From an uncultured Ruminiclostridium sp. (GTDB lineage: Bacteria; Bacillota; Clostridia; Oscillospirales; Ruminococcaceae), in assembly GCA_947594425.1 (NCBI GenBank), contig CANQED010000001.1, forward strand, positions 124,001-188,000: a stretch of DNA of 64,000 nucleotides. The letters run 5' to 3'. Both the position numbers and the translations under genes were made by a program. The stretch's first letter is position 1. The number at the start of each line of letters is the position of its first letter. The notes under the pieces are model-generated. The model saw only the letters and a program-made list of their open reading frames with translations. It had not been told where the DNA came from and did no database searches. This document shows positions 7,279 through 16,433 of the stretch, piece by piece.

Positions 7279-9483
7279 ATGTCCGAAGTAAGAGCGGTGC
7301 AAAAGACCGACATGCCCGAGATAAACGCTCAGGCGGCGATAGTTGTCACGCAGAACGAGGGCAAGATATTGCTCGAAAAGAATGCGAAAAAGAAGATGTA
7401 CCCCGCGTTTATGACCAAAATTTTAGCGTCGATAATCGCGCTTGAAAAGTGCAATCCTGCCGACAGCCTTACTATACCGAAAAGCGTCGTCGAGGAGATG
7501 AAGCGGTGGAAGGGCTCGGCGTCGCTGGGTCTTGTCGAGGGCGAGCGGGTGACGGTGCTCGACCTTATATACGCCATGATGTTGACCTCGGCAAACGACG
7601 CGATGTTTGCGCTCGGAGAGTTTATCTGCGGGGGCAAGGACAAATTTGCGCAGCTTATGCAGCAAAAGGCGCACTCGTTAGGCGCGCAGGACACCTTTTT
7701 AGCCGACAAGAACGGCAAATTTACCTCCGAGCAATACTCTAACGCATACGACCTCGCGATAATCTGCCGCTATTGTATGAATAACCGCATGTTCAGGAAG
7801 ATAGCCGCGACAGAGAGCTATACTATTCCCGCCAACGACAAAAGCCCCGAGAGGCCGTTGAGCAACTCTAACCTCTTGGTAAACAGCTCATACAAGCGCT
7901 ATCGCTATCCGACAGCGATAGGCATAAAGAGCGGGTACACCGTCCGCTCAAAGTCCTGCCTTGCCTGCTCGGCGCTTCCTCCTAAGGGGAAAAGCGGCGA
8001 GGAGATAATGGCGATAGTGCTCGGCGCGGAGCTTACTAAGCAGATGAAATATGTATTTTACGACGCGATAACCCTGCTCGACTTTACCTTTGATAACTTT
8101 GAGCAGCTCAGCGGGATAAAGACCGAGAGCGCGCAGCAGCCCGAAGAAGAGGGTATGTTCACCGTCGACGAATTGTGCTCGGCGCTGAACATCACTCAAA
8201 GAAACTGCCCCGATACGCAGATAACCTCCGTGGCTTTCGGCAAGCAAAAGATAAAAAAGGGCTGCTTATATATAGCCGAGGATGAGACTTCTGCCAAGGC
8301 CGCATACAATGCCGGCGCGTCGGTGATATTATCGCAAAAGCCGACGGCGGGTATCCCCTGCCTTGTCACCCCCGACCTTAACGCCGCTAAGGACGCGCTT
8401 GCGCGCTTTATAAAGATAAAGCTCGGGCTGTGGTCGGTGGCGGTAATGGACACCCACGACAAGCTTAACCCGATGAATATGATATGCAGTATGCTCGGCG
8501 ACAGAATGAAGACCGTGCGCTGTACCTCGCTCGAGGACAACTACAATTCTATGCTCAAGGCTATGCTGTCCGCGACAAAGGACACGGGGGCGGCAGTTAT
8601 CAGCGTTTCCACCGAAGCGGATAAAAACGCGGAGAGAATAGCGCGTGTGAGCGGCACCGATATAGCCATACTGCTCAGCGCCGCGTCGTCGGCTAATCCT
8701 CGCGGGCTGTCTAAGCAGGAGCTGCTAGACGAAAAGCTCGGCATATGCAGCGGTATGTCCGAGGCGGGCGCGGCTATCATAAATATAGATGATAAAAACT
8801 TAGCGGGCATCTTTTCCATTCAGCAGGATATAATCACGATAGGCGTGGATAATAAAATGGCGGATTATTACGCCGACAGCATAGATATCCGCGAGGATAA
8901 GATAAGCTTTGATATAGTAAACGGGGCTAATATCTATCACGCCGAGATGTACACCGACGAAAAGCACGGCATATATCAGGCTCTGTCGACCTTTGCGCTC
9001 GGAGAAATAATGGGCATTCCCGCAAAGAATATACTTTCGTCTATCGAGCATTATCGCAAGACCTCGGGGCTGAGCACCGTTAAAAACGGTCAGCGCATTA
9101 CCGTGATCTCGGACTTTGACAGTACGGGCAGCGAGAGCGTCGCGGTAGCGCTAAAGGAGCTGTGCAGCGCGTATATTCCCGCCGAGGCAAGGCGGATAGC
9201 GATATTCTCCGAGATAGCGGGCGGCGGCGAGCACGAAAAAGAATTGTTCCGCAGGGTCGGCGCGGTTATCAGCAAAAGCTCGGTGGATATAACCGTCTGC
9301 TACGGCGAGACCGCCGCAAATATAGCGCAGACCGCCGACCTTAAGTCTAAGAGTGTGATAGTGTTCAGGACCGAGCAGGCACTGCTCGAATACCTGAGCC
9401 TTAATATAAGGCCTAACGACGCGGTGCTGTTTAAGGGCTCGCACGACAGCGGCCTGCCGGATATAATGGCGGAGATAACCTGA
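7279..9483 (+). CDS. Fusion of DD-carboxypeptidase-like (S11) and MurF-like domains, both apparently inactive
   Basis: A 734-residue protein with no signal peptide. Residues about 15-275 resemble peptidase S11 (PBP5 type): the SxN motif is intact (S104-A-N106) and KSG stands for KTG (217-219). The nucleophile position of SxxK reads F44-M-T-K47, codon TTT at 7408-7410. Residues about 293-734 follow MurF from end to end (FTVDELCSALNI; IIDxx-like DFDST; RRIAIFSEIAGGGEHEKELF; VLFKGSHDSG). The P-loop expected as GxxGKTTT reads DTHDKLNP (391-398). Both halves bind or make D-Ala-D-Ala in their families, so a cytoplasmic sensor or scaffold for pentapeptide precursors is possible (inference). ATG follows GGAGG. 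Confidence 0.85.
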   Translation: MSEVRAVQKTDMPEINAQAAIVVTQNEGKILLEKNAKKKMYPAFMTKILASIIALEKCNPADSLTIPKSVVEEMKRWKGSASLGLVEGERVTVLDLIYAMMLTSANDAMFALGEFICGGKDKFAQLMQQKAHSLGAQDTFLADKNGKFTSEQYSNAYDLAIICRYCMNNRMFRKIAATESYTIPANDKSPERPLSNSNLLVNSSYKRYRYPTAIGIKSGYTVRSKSCLACSALPPKGKSGEEIMAIVLGAELTKQMKYVFYDAITLLDFTFDNFEQLSGIKTESAQQPEEEGMFTVDELCSALNITQRNCPDTQITSVAFGKQKIKKGCLYIAEDETSAKAAYNAGASVILSQKPTAGIPCLVTPDLNAAKDALARFIKIKLGLWSVAVMDTHDKLNPMNMICSMLGDRMKTVRCTSLEDNYNSMLKAMLSATKDTGAAVISVSTEADKNAERIARVSGTDIAILLSAASSANPRGLSKQELLDEKLGICSGMSEAGAAIINIDDKNLAGIFSIQQDIITIGVDNKMADYYADSIDIREDKISFDIVNGANIYHAEMYTDEKHGIYQALSTFALGEIMGIPAKNILSSIEHYRKTSGLSTVKNGQRITVISDFDSTGSESVAVALKELCSAYIPAEARRIAIFSEIAGGGEHEKELFRRVGAVISKSSVDITVCYGETAANIAQTADLKSKSVIVFRTEQALLEYLSLNIRPNDAVLFKGSHDSGLPDIMAEIT

Positions 9484-9499
9484 GTTGAGGTATATATAG

Positions 9500-9525
9500 C
9501 AGGCGGGAGATGTCCCGCCTGTTTT
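9500..9525 (+). terminator. Terminator after the fusion gene
   Basis: A 9-bp stem (CAGGCGGGA with TCCCGCCTG, loop GATG) followed by TTTT. Confidence 0.85.
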
Positions 9526-9659
9526 GTATAAAAGGGCAATCCGTCACCTCCTTACTGTCCTGTCAACAATACAACAAAAAGAGCCTTTCCGAATGGACTT
9601 TAAGTCCAAGTATTAAATGAAATTAATAAATATTAAATTAGAAGGAGATATCTGTAATT

Positions 9660-9866
9660 ATGCTTAGAGAACCGATCTGCTATAGGTGCAAGCATTTTTT
9701 CATCGAAAATGATACTTGGAAATGCGAAGCTTTTACCGAGGAAAAAATGTGGTGTAAAAACCAAGTTATCCCTACCTGTATTCCGTTTCAAATTTTATCT
9801 GGTGAATTGGATCACTCGCAACCATTTCCGGGAGATATGGGATTACGCTATGAGCCAAAAGGATAA
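9660..9866 (+). CDS. Small Cys-rich protein, possible metal-binding
   Basis: A 68-residue protein. It opens CYRCKHFF (Cys 7 and 10), has further Cys at about 19 and 29, then a C-terminal LDHSQPFPGDMGLRYEP. This pattern (CxxCKHF, then W-x-C-x-AF, then DH...PGD.G) occurs in a widespread family of short uncharacterised bacterial proteins. AGAAGGAGATAT upstream is a strong ribosome binding site. The gene is more AT-rich than its neighbours and stands alone between a terminator and the tRNA operon, so it may be an acquired cargo gene. Function unknown; zinc or iron-sulfur binding is only suggested by the cysteines. Confidence 0.7.
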   Translation: MLREPICYRCKHFFIENDTWKCEAFTEEKMWCKNQVIPTCIPFQILSGELDHSQPFPGDMGLRYEPKG

Positions 9867-9928
9867 ATGCTTAATAATAAAAACTCTTAGTATTTGTTAA
9901 TATGTAATGATTGTTTTATAATCATGTA

Positions 9929-9958
9929 TAAAAAATCCGCCCTCTTTCGAGAGCGGAT
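9929..9958 (-). terminator. Terminator of the tRNA operon
   Basis: On the minus strand a 10-bp stem (ATCCGCTCTC, GAAA loop, GAGGGCGGAT) followed by TTTTT, directly downstream of tRNA-Cys. Confidence 0.9.
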
Positions 9959-9959
9959 C

Positions 9960-10033
9960 TGGAGGCGCCACCCAGATTTGAACTGGGGATCACGGTGTTG
10001 CAGACCATTGCCTTACCACTTGGCTATAGCGCC
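9960..10033 (-). tRNA. tRNA-Cys (anticodon GCA)
   Basis: A 74-base cloverleaf including encoded CCA. The acceptor GGCGCTA pairs with TGGCGCC, discriminator U. The anticodon loop contains GCA. Last gene of a four-tRNA operon. Confidence 0.96.
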
Positions 10034-10038
10034 TAATA

Positions 10039-10114
10039 TGGAGCGGATTACGAGGCTCGAACTCGCTACCTCCACCTTGGCAAGGTGGCGCTCTACCGGA
10101 TGAGCTAAATCCGC
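10039..10114 (-). tRNA. tRNA-Gly (anticodon GCC)
   Basis: A 76-base cloverleaf with encoded CCA. The anticodon stem-loop is CCACC TTGCCAA GGTGG, giving GCC. Confidence 0.96.
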
Positions 10115-10119
10115 ATATT

Positions 10120-10195
10120 TGGTGCCTCCGGTCGGAATCGAACCAACGACACGGGGATTTTCAGTCCCCTGCTCTACCGACTGAGCTACAGAGGC
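10120..10195 (-). tRNA. tRNA-Phe (anticodon GAA)
   Basis: A 76-base cloverleaf with encoded CCA. The anticodon loop CTGAAAA gives GAA; the acceptor begins GCCTCTG. Confidence 0.96.
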
Positions 10196-10218
10196 AAGCC
10201 ACAAGCCGACAAGGCCTT

Positions 10219-10294
10219 TGGTGGAAGTTATAGGGCTCGAACCTATGACCCTCTGCTTGTAGGGCAGATGCTCTCCCAGCTGAGCTAAACTTCC
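10219..10294 (-). tRNA. tRNA-Val (anticodon TAC)
   Basis: A 76-base cloverleaf with encoded CCA. The anticodon stem-loop is TCTGC CCTACAA GCAGA, giving TAC. First gene of the operon. Confidence 0.96.
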
Positions 10295-10358
10295 GAACGG
10301 CCTTGTAAGCCTGTAGAATCACTGAACTTTAGTAAACTAAAATTCAGGCGGCTTTTAT

Positions 10359-10387
10359 ATTATACACTTTTTCGCTCGCTTTGTCAA
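10359..10387 (-). promoter_or_regulatory. Promoter of the tRNA operon
   Basis: On the minus strand TTGACA (10382-10387), 17 bases, TATAAT (10359-10364), about 65 bases before tRNA-Val. A perfect consensus, as expected for stable RNA. The stretch 10388-10498 shows nothing else. Confidence 0.85.
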
Positions 10388-10498
10388 CCGTTTTTTGAAA
10401 AATTTTTGACGATGAAATTCCTAATTTCTCCGCGCCCCGCCAAAACCCGCACCGTCAGCGGTTTTTCAGCCGATAAAGCCCGTCAAAACAAAAACGAA

Positions 10499-10519
10499 CC
10501 GACGTGCTCAACACGTCGG
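10499..10519 (-). terminator. Terminator of the CotF-like pair
   Basis: An 8-bp stem (CCGACGTG with CACGTCGG, 5-base loop), with a T-rich tract following on the minus strand. Confidence 0.7.
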
Positions 10520-10526
10520 CGTATAG

Positions 10527-10793
10527 TCAATTTTGTTTATTATCGCGAAATAGCTCGTCTTGAGCCTGCTGTACGGTCTGCTTATCCGCCTTGATAGAGG
10601 ACAGCCAGCCGCGGCTGACGGCCTCGTCGGATATCATGCCCGCGGACTGCTGGACCTCGTCGTGAGCGAAAATAAGCTTGTTTCTTATCTCGGGGGTAAC
10701 GCAGCGGCTGACGGCGTGACAATACTTTTCGCTTAGCAATTCCTCCGCTAACAGCACCTCTTTTATCATCTGCTTTTCGGCGTTGCCGTTCAT
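10527..10793 (-). CDS. Small CotF-like / ferritin-like helical protein
   Basis: An 88-residue, mostly helical protein with the pattern MIKEVLLAEELLSEKYCHAV ... CVTPEIRNKL. This matches the helical repeat of spore coat F and related ferritin-like small proteins of Clostridia (long helix, SEKYCHAV, then a TP-x-IRNKL helix start). The ATG at 10793 follows AGGGGAG. It is the second gene of a two-gene unit with the related 62-residue protein upstream (12-base gap). Spore coat or general stress roles are both possible; the family assignment is moderate. Confidence 0.7.
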   Translation of the reverse strand: MNGNAEKQMIKEVLLAEELLSEKYCHAVSRCVTPEIRNKLIFAHDEVQQSAGMISDEAVSRGWLSSIKADKQTVQQAQDELFRDNKQN

Positions 10794-10805
10794 ACTATCT
10801 CCCCT

Positions 10806-10994
10806 TTATTCGTTAAACAGCTTTTGCAGCGAGCAGCAGTGGTCGATGTGGTCGGCGGCGCACTTTTGCAGCTTTTCCTTTAGCTGCGGGTCGGTGCAGC
10901 CCTCGCTGCAATTCTTGTATTTTTCACTTAAAAAGCGTTCCGTCCTGATGATATCGGACAGGTCGATAAGCTCGGTCAAAGAGCATTGAAGCAT
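10806..10994 (-). CDS. Small CotF-like helical protein, paralogue of its neighbour
   Basis: A 62-residue protein with the same plan as its downstream neighbour: an LTELIDLSDIIRTERFLSEK helix, a SEGCTDPQLKEKLQKC turn and helix, then HIDHCCSLQKLF. The start is ATG at 10994, behind GGAAGG; an earlier in-frame ATG lacks a ribosome binding site. Shared SEKY...C.....P..(R/K)..L spacing suggests a tandem duplication. Five cysteines and two histidines in 62 residues leave metal binding open. Confidence 0.65.
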   Translation of the reverse strand: MLQCSLTELIDLSDIIRTERFLSEKYKNCSEGCTDPQLKEKLQKCAADHIDHCCSLQKLFNE

Positions 10995-11053
10995 AATATC
11001 CTTCCTTTCGCGGGCAAAAATTTTGCCGTATAAGCGGCTTGTGAAATTATTAT

Positions 11054-11082
11054 TTGATTTTTTTCTCATAATATGCTATAAT
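11054..11082 (+). promoter_or_regulatory. Promoter of the lepA operon
   Basis: TTGATT (11054-11059), 17 bases, TATAAT (11077-11082), about 70 bases before lepA. Confidence 0.7.
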
Positions 11083-11152
11083 TAAAAAAGTTTATTTACC
11101 GTGCCGCGAATTTTGGCGGCGCACAGCATTTAATACGGAAAGGAAATGTACT

Positions 11153-12967
11153 TTGTCCGATAACGAATACTTGTCTAAAATAAGAAATTTTTGTATAATA
11201 GCCCATATCGACCACGGCAAATCCACCCTTGCGGACAGGATACTCGAGCTTACCGAGACGGTCGAGAAGCGCGAGATGGAGGAGCAGCTGCTCGACGATA
11301 TGGAGCTTGAGCGCGAGCGCGGAATTACCATAAAGGCGCGCGCGGTACGGCTCAAATACCACGCCGACGACGGCGAGGACTATATCTTCAACCTCATCGA
11401 CACCCCCGGTCACGTCGACTTTAATTACGAGGTGTCCCGCTCGCTCAACGCCTGCGAGGGCGCGGTGCTCGTCGTCGACGCGTCCCAGGGCATAGAGGCG
11501 CAGACGCTCGCCAACACCTACCTCGCGATAGATCAGGATCTCGAGGTAATCCCCGTTATAAACAAGATAGACCTGCCCTCCGCCCATCCCGACGAGGTGA
11601 AAGAGGAGATAGAGAACGTAATAGGCATACCCGCCGAGGACGCTCCGCTTATCTCCGCGAAAATGGGGATAAATATCAAGGCTGTGCTCGAGGACGTAGT
11701 AAACAAGATACCCCCGCCCTCGGCAGACCCCTCCGCCCCGCTTAAGGCGCTGATATTCGACAGCTATTACGACCCATATAAGGGGGTAATAGTCCACGTA
11801 AGGATAAAAGAGGGCACGCTTAAGGTCGGCGATACCATTAAGATGATGGCTACCGGGGCGCAGTTTACGGTAACGGAGCTGGGCTATATGGGAGCTATGC
11901 AGCTGATAACGGCGGACAGGCTGCTCGCGGGAGAGGTAGGATATATCGCCGCGTCGATTAAGTCTATAGGCGATACCAAGGTAGGCGACACGGTGACGCT
12001 TGCCGACAGACCCGCAGCCGAGCCGCTCGCGGGATACCGCAGCGTTAATCCTATGGTATTCAGCGGTATCTACCCCGCCGACGGCGCAAAATACGCGGAT
12101 CTCAGAGAGGCGCTCGAAAAATTACAGCTAAACGACGCGTCGCTCTCCTTTGAGCCCGAGACCTCGATAGCGCTCGGGTTCGGCTTTAGGTGCGGATTTT
12201 TGGGGCTGCTGCATATGGAGATAATTCAAGAGCGGCTTGAAAGGGAGTACAATCTCGACTTAGTCACCACCGCTCCCTCGGTCGTGTATAAAATAACCAA
12301 GACAGACGGCACGGTCTGCTATATAGACAACCCGACAAATTATCCCGACCCCTCCGAGATAGAGGTGGCGGAAGAGCCTATGGTAAAGGCGAACATCTAC
12401 TCCCCCTCGGACTATGTCGGCAGCATAATGGAGCTTTGTCAGCAGCGACGCGGAATATTTAAGGATATGACATATCTCGACCGCACCCGTGTGGAGCTGC
12501 ATTACGATCTGCCGCTAAATGAGATAGTATACGACTTTTTCGACTCGCTGAAATCCCGCACAAAAGGGTACGCGAGCTACGACTATGAGATAAGCGGCTT
12601 TGTCCCCTCAAAGCTCGTAAAGCTCGATATATTGCTTAACGGCGAGATAGTGGACGCGTTGTCCTTTATTGTACACGCGGACAGCGCATACCCCCGCGCT
12701 CGCAAGATAGCCGAGAAGCTTAAGGACAACATCCCGCGCCAGCTGTTTGAAGTACCCGTGCAGGCTGCCGTCGGCGGCAAGATAATCGCCCGCGAAACGG
12801 TAAAGGCTATGCGCAAGGACGTGCTTGCAAAGTGCTACGGCGGCGACATCACCCGTAAGAAAAAGCTGCTCGAAAAGCAGAAAGAGGGCAAAAAGCGTAT
12901 GCGCAAGCTCGGCAGCGTCGAGGTGCCGCAGGAGGCGTTTATGGCGGTGCTTAAGCTCGATGAATAA
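11153..12967 (+). CDS. lepA: Elongation factor 4 (LepA), ribosome back-translocating GTPase
   Basis: A 604-residue translational GTPase of the usual LepA length. Motifs: G1 [10 protein letters not shown]2 RGITI, G3 DTPGH, G4 NKID. Domains II and III follow, then the LepA-specific C-terminal domain ([16 protein letters not shown] region, and [20 protein letters not shown] near the end). The start is TTG at 11153 behind AAAGGAA. The stop overlaps the next gene (hemW) by 8 bases, an arrangement common in Firmicutes. It acts on the ribosome in the cytoplasm, remobilising stalled or mistranslocated complexes. Confidence 0.97.
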   Translation: MSDNEYLSKIRNFCIIAHIDHGKSTLADRILELTETVEKREMEEQLLDDMELERERGITIKARAVRLKYHADDGEDYIFNLIDTPGHVDFNYEVSRSLNACEGAVLVVDASQGIEAQTLANTYLAIDQDLEVIPVINKIDLPSAHPDEVKEEIENVIGIPAEDAPLISAKMGINIKAVLEDVVNKIPPPSADPSAPLKALIFDSYYDPYKGVIVHVRIKEGTLKVGDTIKMMATGAQFTVTELGYMGAMQLITADRLLAGEVGYIAASIKSIGDTKVGDTVTLADRPAAEPLAGYRSVNPMVFSGIYPADGAKYADLREALEKLQLNDASLSFEPETSIALGFGFRCGFLGLLHMEIIQERLEREYNLDLVTTAPSVVYKITKTDGTVCYIDNPTNYPDPSEIEVAEEPMVKANIYSPSDYVGSIMELCQQRRGIFKDMTYLDRTRVELHYDLPLNEIVYDFFDSLKSRTKGYASYDYEISGFVPSKLVKLDILLNGEIVDALSFIVHADSAYPRARKIAEKLKDNIPRQLFEVPVQAAVGGKIIARETVKAMRKDVLAKCYGGDITRKKKLLEKQKEGKKRMRKLGSVEVPQEAFMAVLKLDE

Positions 12968-14075
12968 GCTCGGGCTGTATGTGCATATCCCGTTTTGCCT
13001 GTCAAAATGCCCGTACTGCGACTTTTACTCGGTAAAATATGACGAGGATACCGCAAAAAGGTACATCAAGGCGGTGCAAGCTAACATCTTAGGCTACAGC
13101 GGCGTTAAATTCGACACGGTGTATTTCGGCGGGGGCACCCCTATCCTGCTTTGGCGGGAAATATGCGGGCTGCTCGGCAGCATAGGCGATATGATAGACC
13201 CCGACGCGGAGATATCTTTAGAGGCTAACCCCTGTGTGACAAGCGCAGAAGCCGCAGCGGCGCTTTTATCCTGCGGCGTGAACAGGATTTCGCTCGGGCT
13301 GCAAAGTATGAACGATACCGAGCTAATTGCGCTGGGCAGGCGGCATAATGCTAAGCAAGGCGCAAAAGCCGTGGAGATATGCCATAATGCGGGATTTTCC
13401 GACATATCGGCGGATATTATGATAGGTACGCCCTGTCAGACAAGAGAAAGCTTAAGGCATACGCTTAGCGCGGTGACAAAACTGCCCGCGACGCATATCT
13501 CGGCGTATATGCTGAAAATAGAGCCCGATACCCCTTTTGCAAAGAGGGAGCTATCACTTCCGAGCGAGGACGGGTACGCGGATATGTACCTCGACACGGT
13601 GGAGGAGCTTAAAGCTAATGGCTTTACACAGTACGAGATAAGCAATTTTGCCCTTAAGGGGCACGAATGTCGGCACAATCTCAAGTACTGGCAGTGCGAG
13701 GAATATATAGGCGTAGGTCCCGCCGCCCACTCGTTTTACGGGGGCAAAAGATACGCGGTAAAGCGGGATATCGGCGAATTTATGGATAATGTGCCGCAAA
13801 GGACGTACATCACCGACGACTGCCCCGCGGGCTTTGACGAAAGGGTCATGCTCGGGCTGAGATTGTCCGAGGGGATAGACCTTTACGCCCTGTGCGACAG
13901 GTTCGGTATTGAGCGCAAAATGGCGGACGAAAGGCTGAGCAAAATACCGCCCGCATTGTACAGCTTTGACGGAAACAGGCTTAGGCTTACGCCCGAGGGA
14001 TTTTTGGTATCAAATGCCGTAATAGGCATAATGACCGATATAAAAAAGGAGGACATATGGATAAGGAGCTATTAA
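12960..14075 (+). CDS. hemW: HemW-type radical SAM protein (heme chaperone family)
   Basis: A 371-residue radical SAM protein. It opens [18 protein letters not shown] with the CxxxCxYC iron-sulfur motif, followed by VYFGGGTP and the HemW-type central region ([26 protein letters not shown], then [17 protein letters not shown]). HemW binds heme and is thought to deliver it to target enzymes; the family was long annotated as oxygen-independent coproporphyrinogen oxidase. The ATG at 12960 overlaps the end of lepA. It overlaps the phosphorylase start by 19 bases. The HemZ paralogue at 51166 is the more likely true oxidase. Confidence 0.92.
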   Translation: MNKLGLYVHIPFCLSKCPYCDFYSVKYDEDTAKRYIKAVQANILGYSGVKFDTVYFGGGTPILLWREICGLLGSIGDMIDPDAEISLEANPCVTSAEAAAALLSCGVNRISLGLQSMNDTELIALGRRHNAKQGAKAVEICHNAGFSDISADIMIGTPCQTRESLRHTLSAVTKLPATHISAYMLKIEPDTPFAKRELSLPSEDGYADMYLDTVEELKANGFTQYEISNFALKGHECRHNLKYWQCEEYIGVGPAAHSFYGGKRYAVKRDIGEFMDNVPQRTYITDDCPAGFDERVMLGLRLSEGIDLYALCDRFGIERKMADERLSKIPPALYSFDGNRLRLTPEGFLVSNAVIGIMTDIKKEDIWIRSY

Positions 14076-16426
14076 AAAAGGATTTTCTGTCCGCGCTGTC
14101 GGACAAATATGATACCGCGCCGCATTTAGCCGCGCCGTATCAGCTGCACGACGCAGTTTCCCGGGCAATAATGAAGCAGATAACGCCCGACTGGCAAAAG
14201 AGCAGACACGCGCATATTGCGGCTCGCAGAGCCTGCTATTTCTCGGCGGAGTTTCTTGTGGGGCGCGCGATATACAACAATATGCTGTGCCTCGAGATAG
14301 AAAACGACGTTAAGGAGCTTTTCCGCTCGGTAAACGCCGACATAAATGCTCTTGAGGAGATAGAGGACGCGGCTCTCGGAAACGGAGGGCTCGGCAGACT
14401 CGCGGCGTGCTTTCTCGACAGCGCGGCTACACTGTCACTGCCGCTCGACGGCTATGGTATAAGGTACAAGTACGGGCTGTTTAAGCAGACAATTGTTGAC
14501 GGCTTTCAAAAAGAAGAGGCGGACGACTGGACAAAATACGGCGACGCGTGGAGCAAGCGCCGCGAAGAGGACGCGGTTACGATACGCTTTGCCGACCAAG
14601 AGGTGCGCGCCGTTCCGTACGATATGCCCGTTATCGGCTTTAAGACTAAGAATATCGGCACTTTGCGCCTTTGGCAGGCAGAGCCCGTCAATAAATTCGA
14701 TTTTGTAAAATTCAATAACCAGGATTATATCAACGCAAGCATAGAGCAGATACGCGCGGAGGATATCTCGCGGGTGCTCTACCCTAACGACGATACGAGA
14801 GAGGGTAAAATACTGCGCTTTAAGCAGCAGTACTTCTTCTCCGCCGCGTCGCTTTATGATATTGTGAAAAAGCATAAGGCGGCGGGCAACGATATACGCG
14901 CCCTCGCCGACAAGGTGACTGTACAGCTAAACGACACCCACCCCGTTATCTCGATACCCGAGCTTATACGTATACTTATGGATACCGAGGGGCTTAGCTT
15001 TGCCGAGGCGTTCGATATAGCTAAGAACGTCTTTAACTACACCAACCACACCGTTATGGCGGAGGCTATGGAGAAGTGGGATGTAGGCATTGTAAAGGAA
15101 GTTCTCCCGAGGATATACGAGATAATACTTATGATAAATGAGGAGTTTATCGCGGATATGTACCGCAGGGGTCTTTCGCGCAAGACGATAGACGATATGA
15201 AGATGATATCGGGCAACGTCGTCCATATGGCGAAGATGGCGGTGTACTGCTCTAAGCACACAAACGGCGTTGCCGCGCTGCATACCGAGATACTGAAAAA
15301 CGACACGCTGAACGACTGGTACAAGCTGTACCCCGAGCGCTTTCTCAATGAGACAAACGGCATAACCCCGAGAAGATGGATAGCCCTGTGCAACAAGGAG
15401 CTCTCCTCACTTATAACCGAAAAGCTCGGCGGCGACGGCTGGATAAACGACCTTACGCAGCTCAAAAAGCTTGAGAGCCTGCGCGGTGACAACGCCGTTA
15501 TGCAGAGATTTTTGGATATAAAGCAAGGGAAAAAGCGCGAGCTTGCCGCCTATATTCTTAAAAACGAGGGCAGGCAGATAGACCCCGACAGCATTTTTGA
15601 TATACAGATAAAGCGATTGCACGAATACAAGCGTCAATTGCTGAACGCATTCTCGATACTGTATATTTATTTTGGGATAAAGGACGGCAGCATTAAGGAC
15701 TTTTACCCCACGACCTTTATATTCGGGGCAAAATCCGCCCCCGGCTATCGCCGCGCTAAGGCTATAATAAAGTTCATCAACGAAATAGGCCGCATAATAA
15801 GCGAGGACGATGAGGTAAAGGATCTGATAAAGGTCGTATTCGTGCAGAATTATAACGTTTCTTATGCCGAAAAGCTCGTCACCGCCGCCGACATCTCCGA
15901 GCAGATATCCACCGCGGGTACCGAAGCGTCGGGTACGGGAAATATGAAGCTTATGCTTAACGGCACAGTGACCCTCGGCACATACGACGGCGCTAACGTC
16001 GAGATAGTCGAGGAGGCGGGCGAGGACAACAATTACATCTTCGGCGCAAGGGTCGAGGAGCTTGAAGTGATAATGAAAGACTACGACCCGAGAAAGCTTA
16101 TCGCGTCCGACCCGAAGATCGCAAGAGTAGTAAACACGCTTATTGACGGCACAGTCAGCGACGGGGGCTCGGGCGACTTTGAGGAGCTTTATTTCGCGCT
16201 GACCGACGGGGCGAGCTGGCACGTTCCCGACCACTATTATCTGATAGGCGACCTTGACAGCTATGTAAAGGCAAAGCTGAGAGCAAACGCCGACTACAAA
16301 AACGCACGGCTGGATTTTGCAAGAAAGTGCTGGGCAAATATGTGCTTCTCGGGCAAATTCAGTTCCGATAGGACGATAAAGGACTACGCCGAGAATATCT
16401 GGCAGATAAGCAAGGTCGATATTTGA
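14057..16426 (+). CDS. glgP: Glycogen/starch phosphorylase
   Basis: A 789-residue GT35 phosphorylase of normal length. It carries EDAALGNGGLGRLAACFLDS near the N-terminus, QLNDTHPVISIPEL, and the PLP-site motif TEASGTGNMKLMLNG near residue 635, in which the Lys forms the Schiff base. It releases glucose-1-phosphate from alpha-1,4-glucans. The ATG at 14057 has an AAGGAGG site inside hemW, and the genes overlap by 19 bases, so it belongs to the lepA-hemW unit. It probably serves storage-glycogen or imported maltodextrin use. Confidence 0.96.
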   Translation: MDKELLKKDFLSALSDKYDTAPHLAAPYQLHDAVSRAIMKQITPDWQKSRHAHIAARRACYFSAEFLVGRAIYNNMLCLEIENDVKELFRSVNADINALEEIEDAALGNGGLGRLAACFLDSAATLSLPLDGYGIRYKYGLFKQTIVDGFQKEEADDWTKYGDAWSKRREEDAVTIRFADQEVRAVPYDMPVIGFKTKNIGTLRLWQAEPVNKFDFVKFNNQDYINASIEQIRAEDISRVLYPNDDTREGKILRFKQQYFFSAASLYDIVKKHKAAGNDIRALADKVTVQLNDTHPVISIPELIRILMDTEGLSFAEAFDIAKNVFNYTNHTVMAEAMEKWDVGIVKEVLPRIYEIILMINEEFIADMYRRGLSRKTIDDMKMISGNVVHMAKMAVYCSKHTNGVAALHTEILKNDTLNDWYKLYPERFLNETNGITPRRWIALCNKELSSLITEKLGGDGWINDLTQLKKLESLRGDNAVMQRFLDIKQGKKRELAAYILKNEGRQIDPDSIFDIQIKRLHEYKRQLLNAFSILYIYFGIKDGSIKDFYPTTFIFGAKSAPGYRRAKAIIKFINEIGRIISEDDEVKDLIKVVFVQNYNVSYAEKLVTAADISEQISTAGTEASGTGNMKLMLNGTVTLGTYDGANVEIVEEAGEDNNYIFGARVEELEVIMKDYDPRKLIASDPKIARVVNTLIDGTVSDGGSGDFEELYFALTDGASWHVPDHYYLIGDLDSYVKAKLRANADYKNARLDFARKCWANMCFSGKFSSDRTIKDYAENIWQISKVDI

Positions 16427-16433
16427 AAGGATA

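Noticed and set aside
10013-10204. 63-codon frame covering three tRNA genes
   Set aside because: It lies entirely on tRNA-Phe, tRNA-Gly and their spacers; the cloverleaves explain the sequence.
9960-10294. Integrated element at the tRNA operon
   Set aside because: No integrase, no duplicated tRNA 3' end and no direct repeats flank the operon within the window.
12825-12959. Extended N-terminus for hemW
   Set aside because: The in-frame extension lies inside lepA, is Arg/Ser-rich without family match, and the ATG at 12960 gives the standard HemW start.
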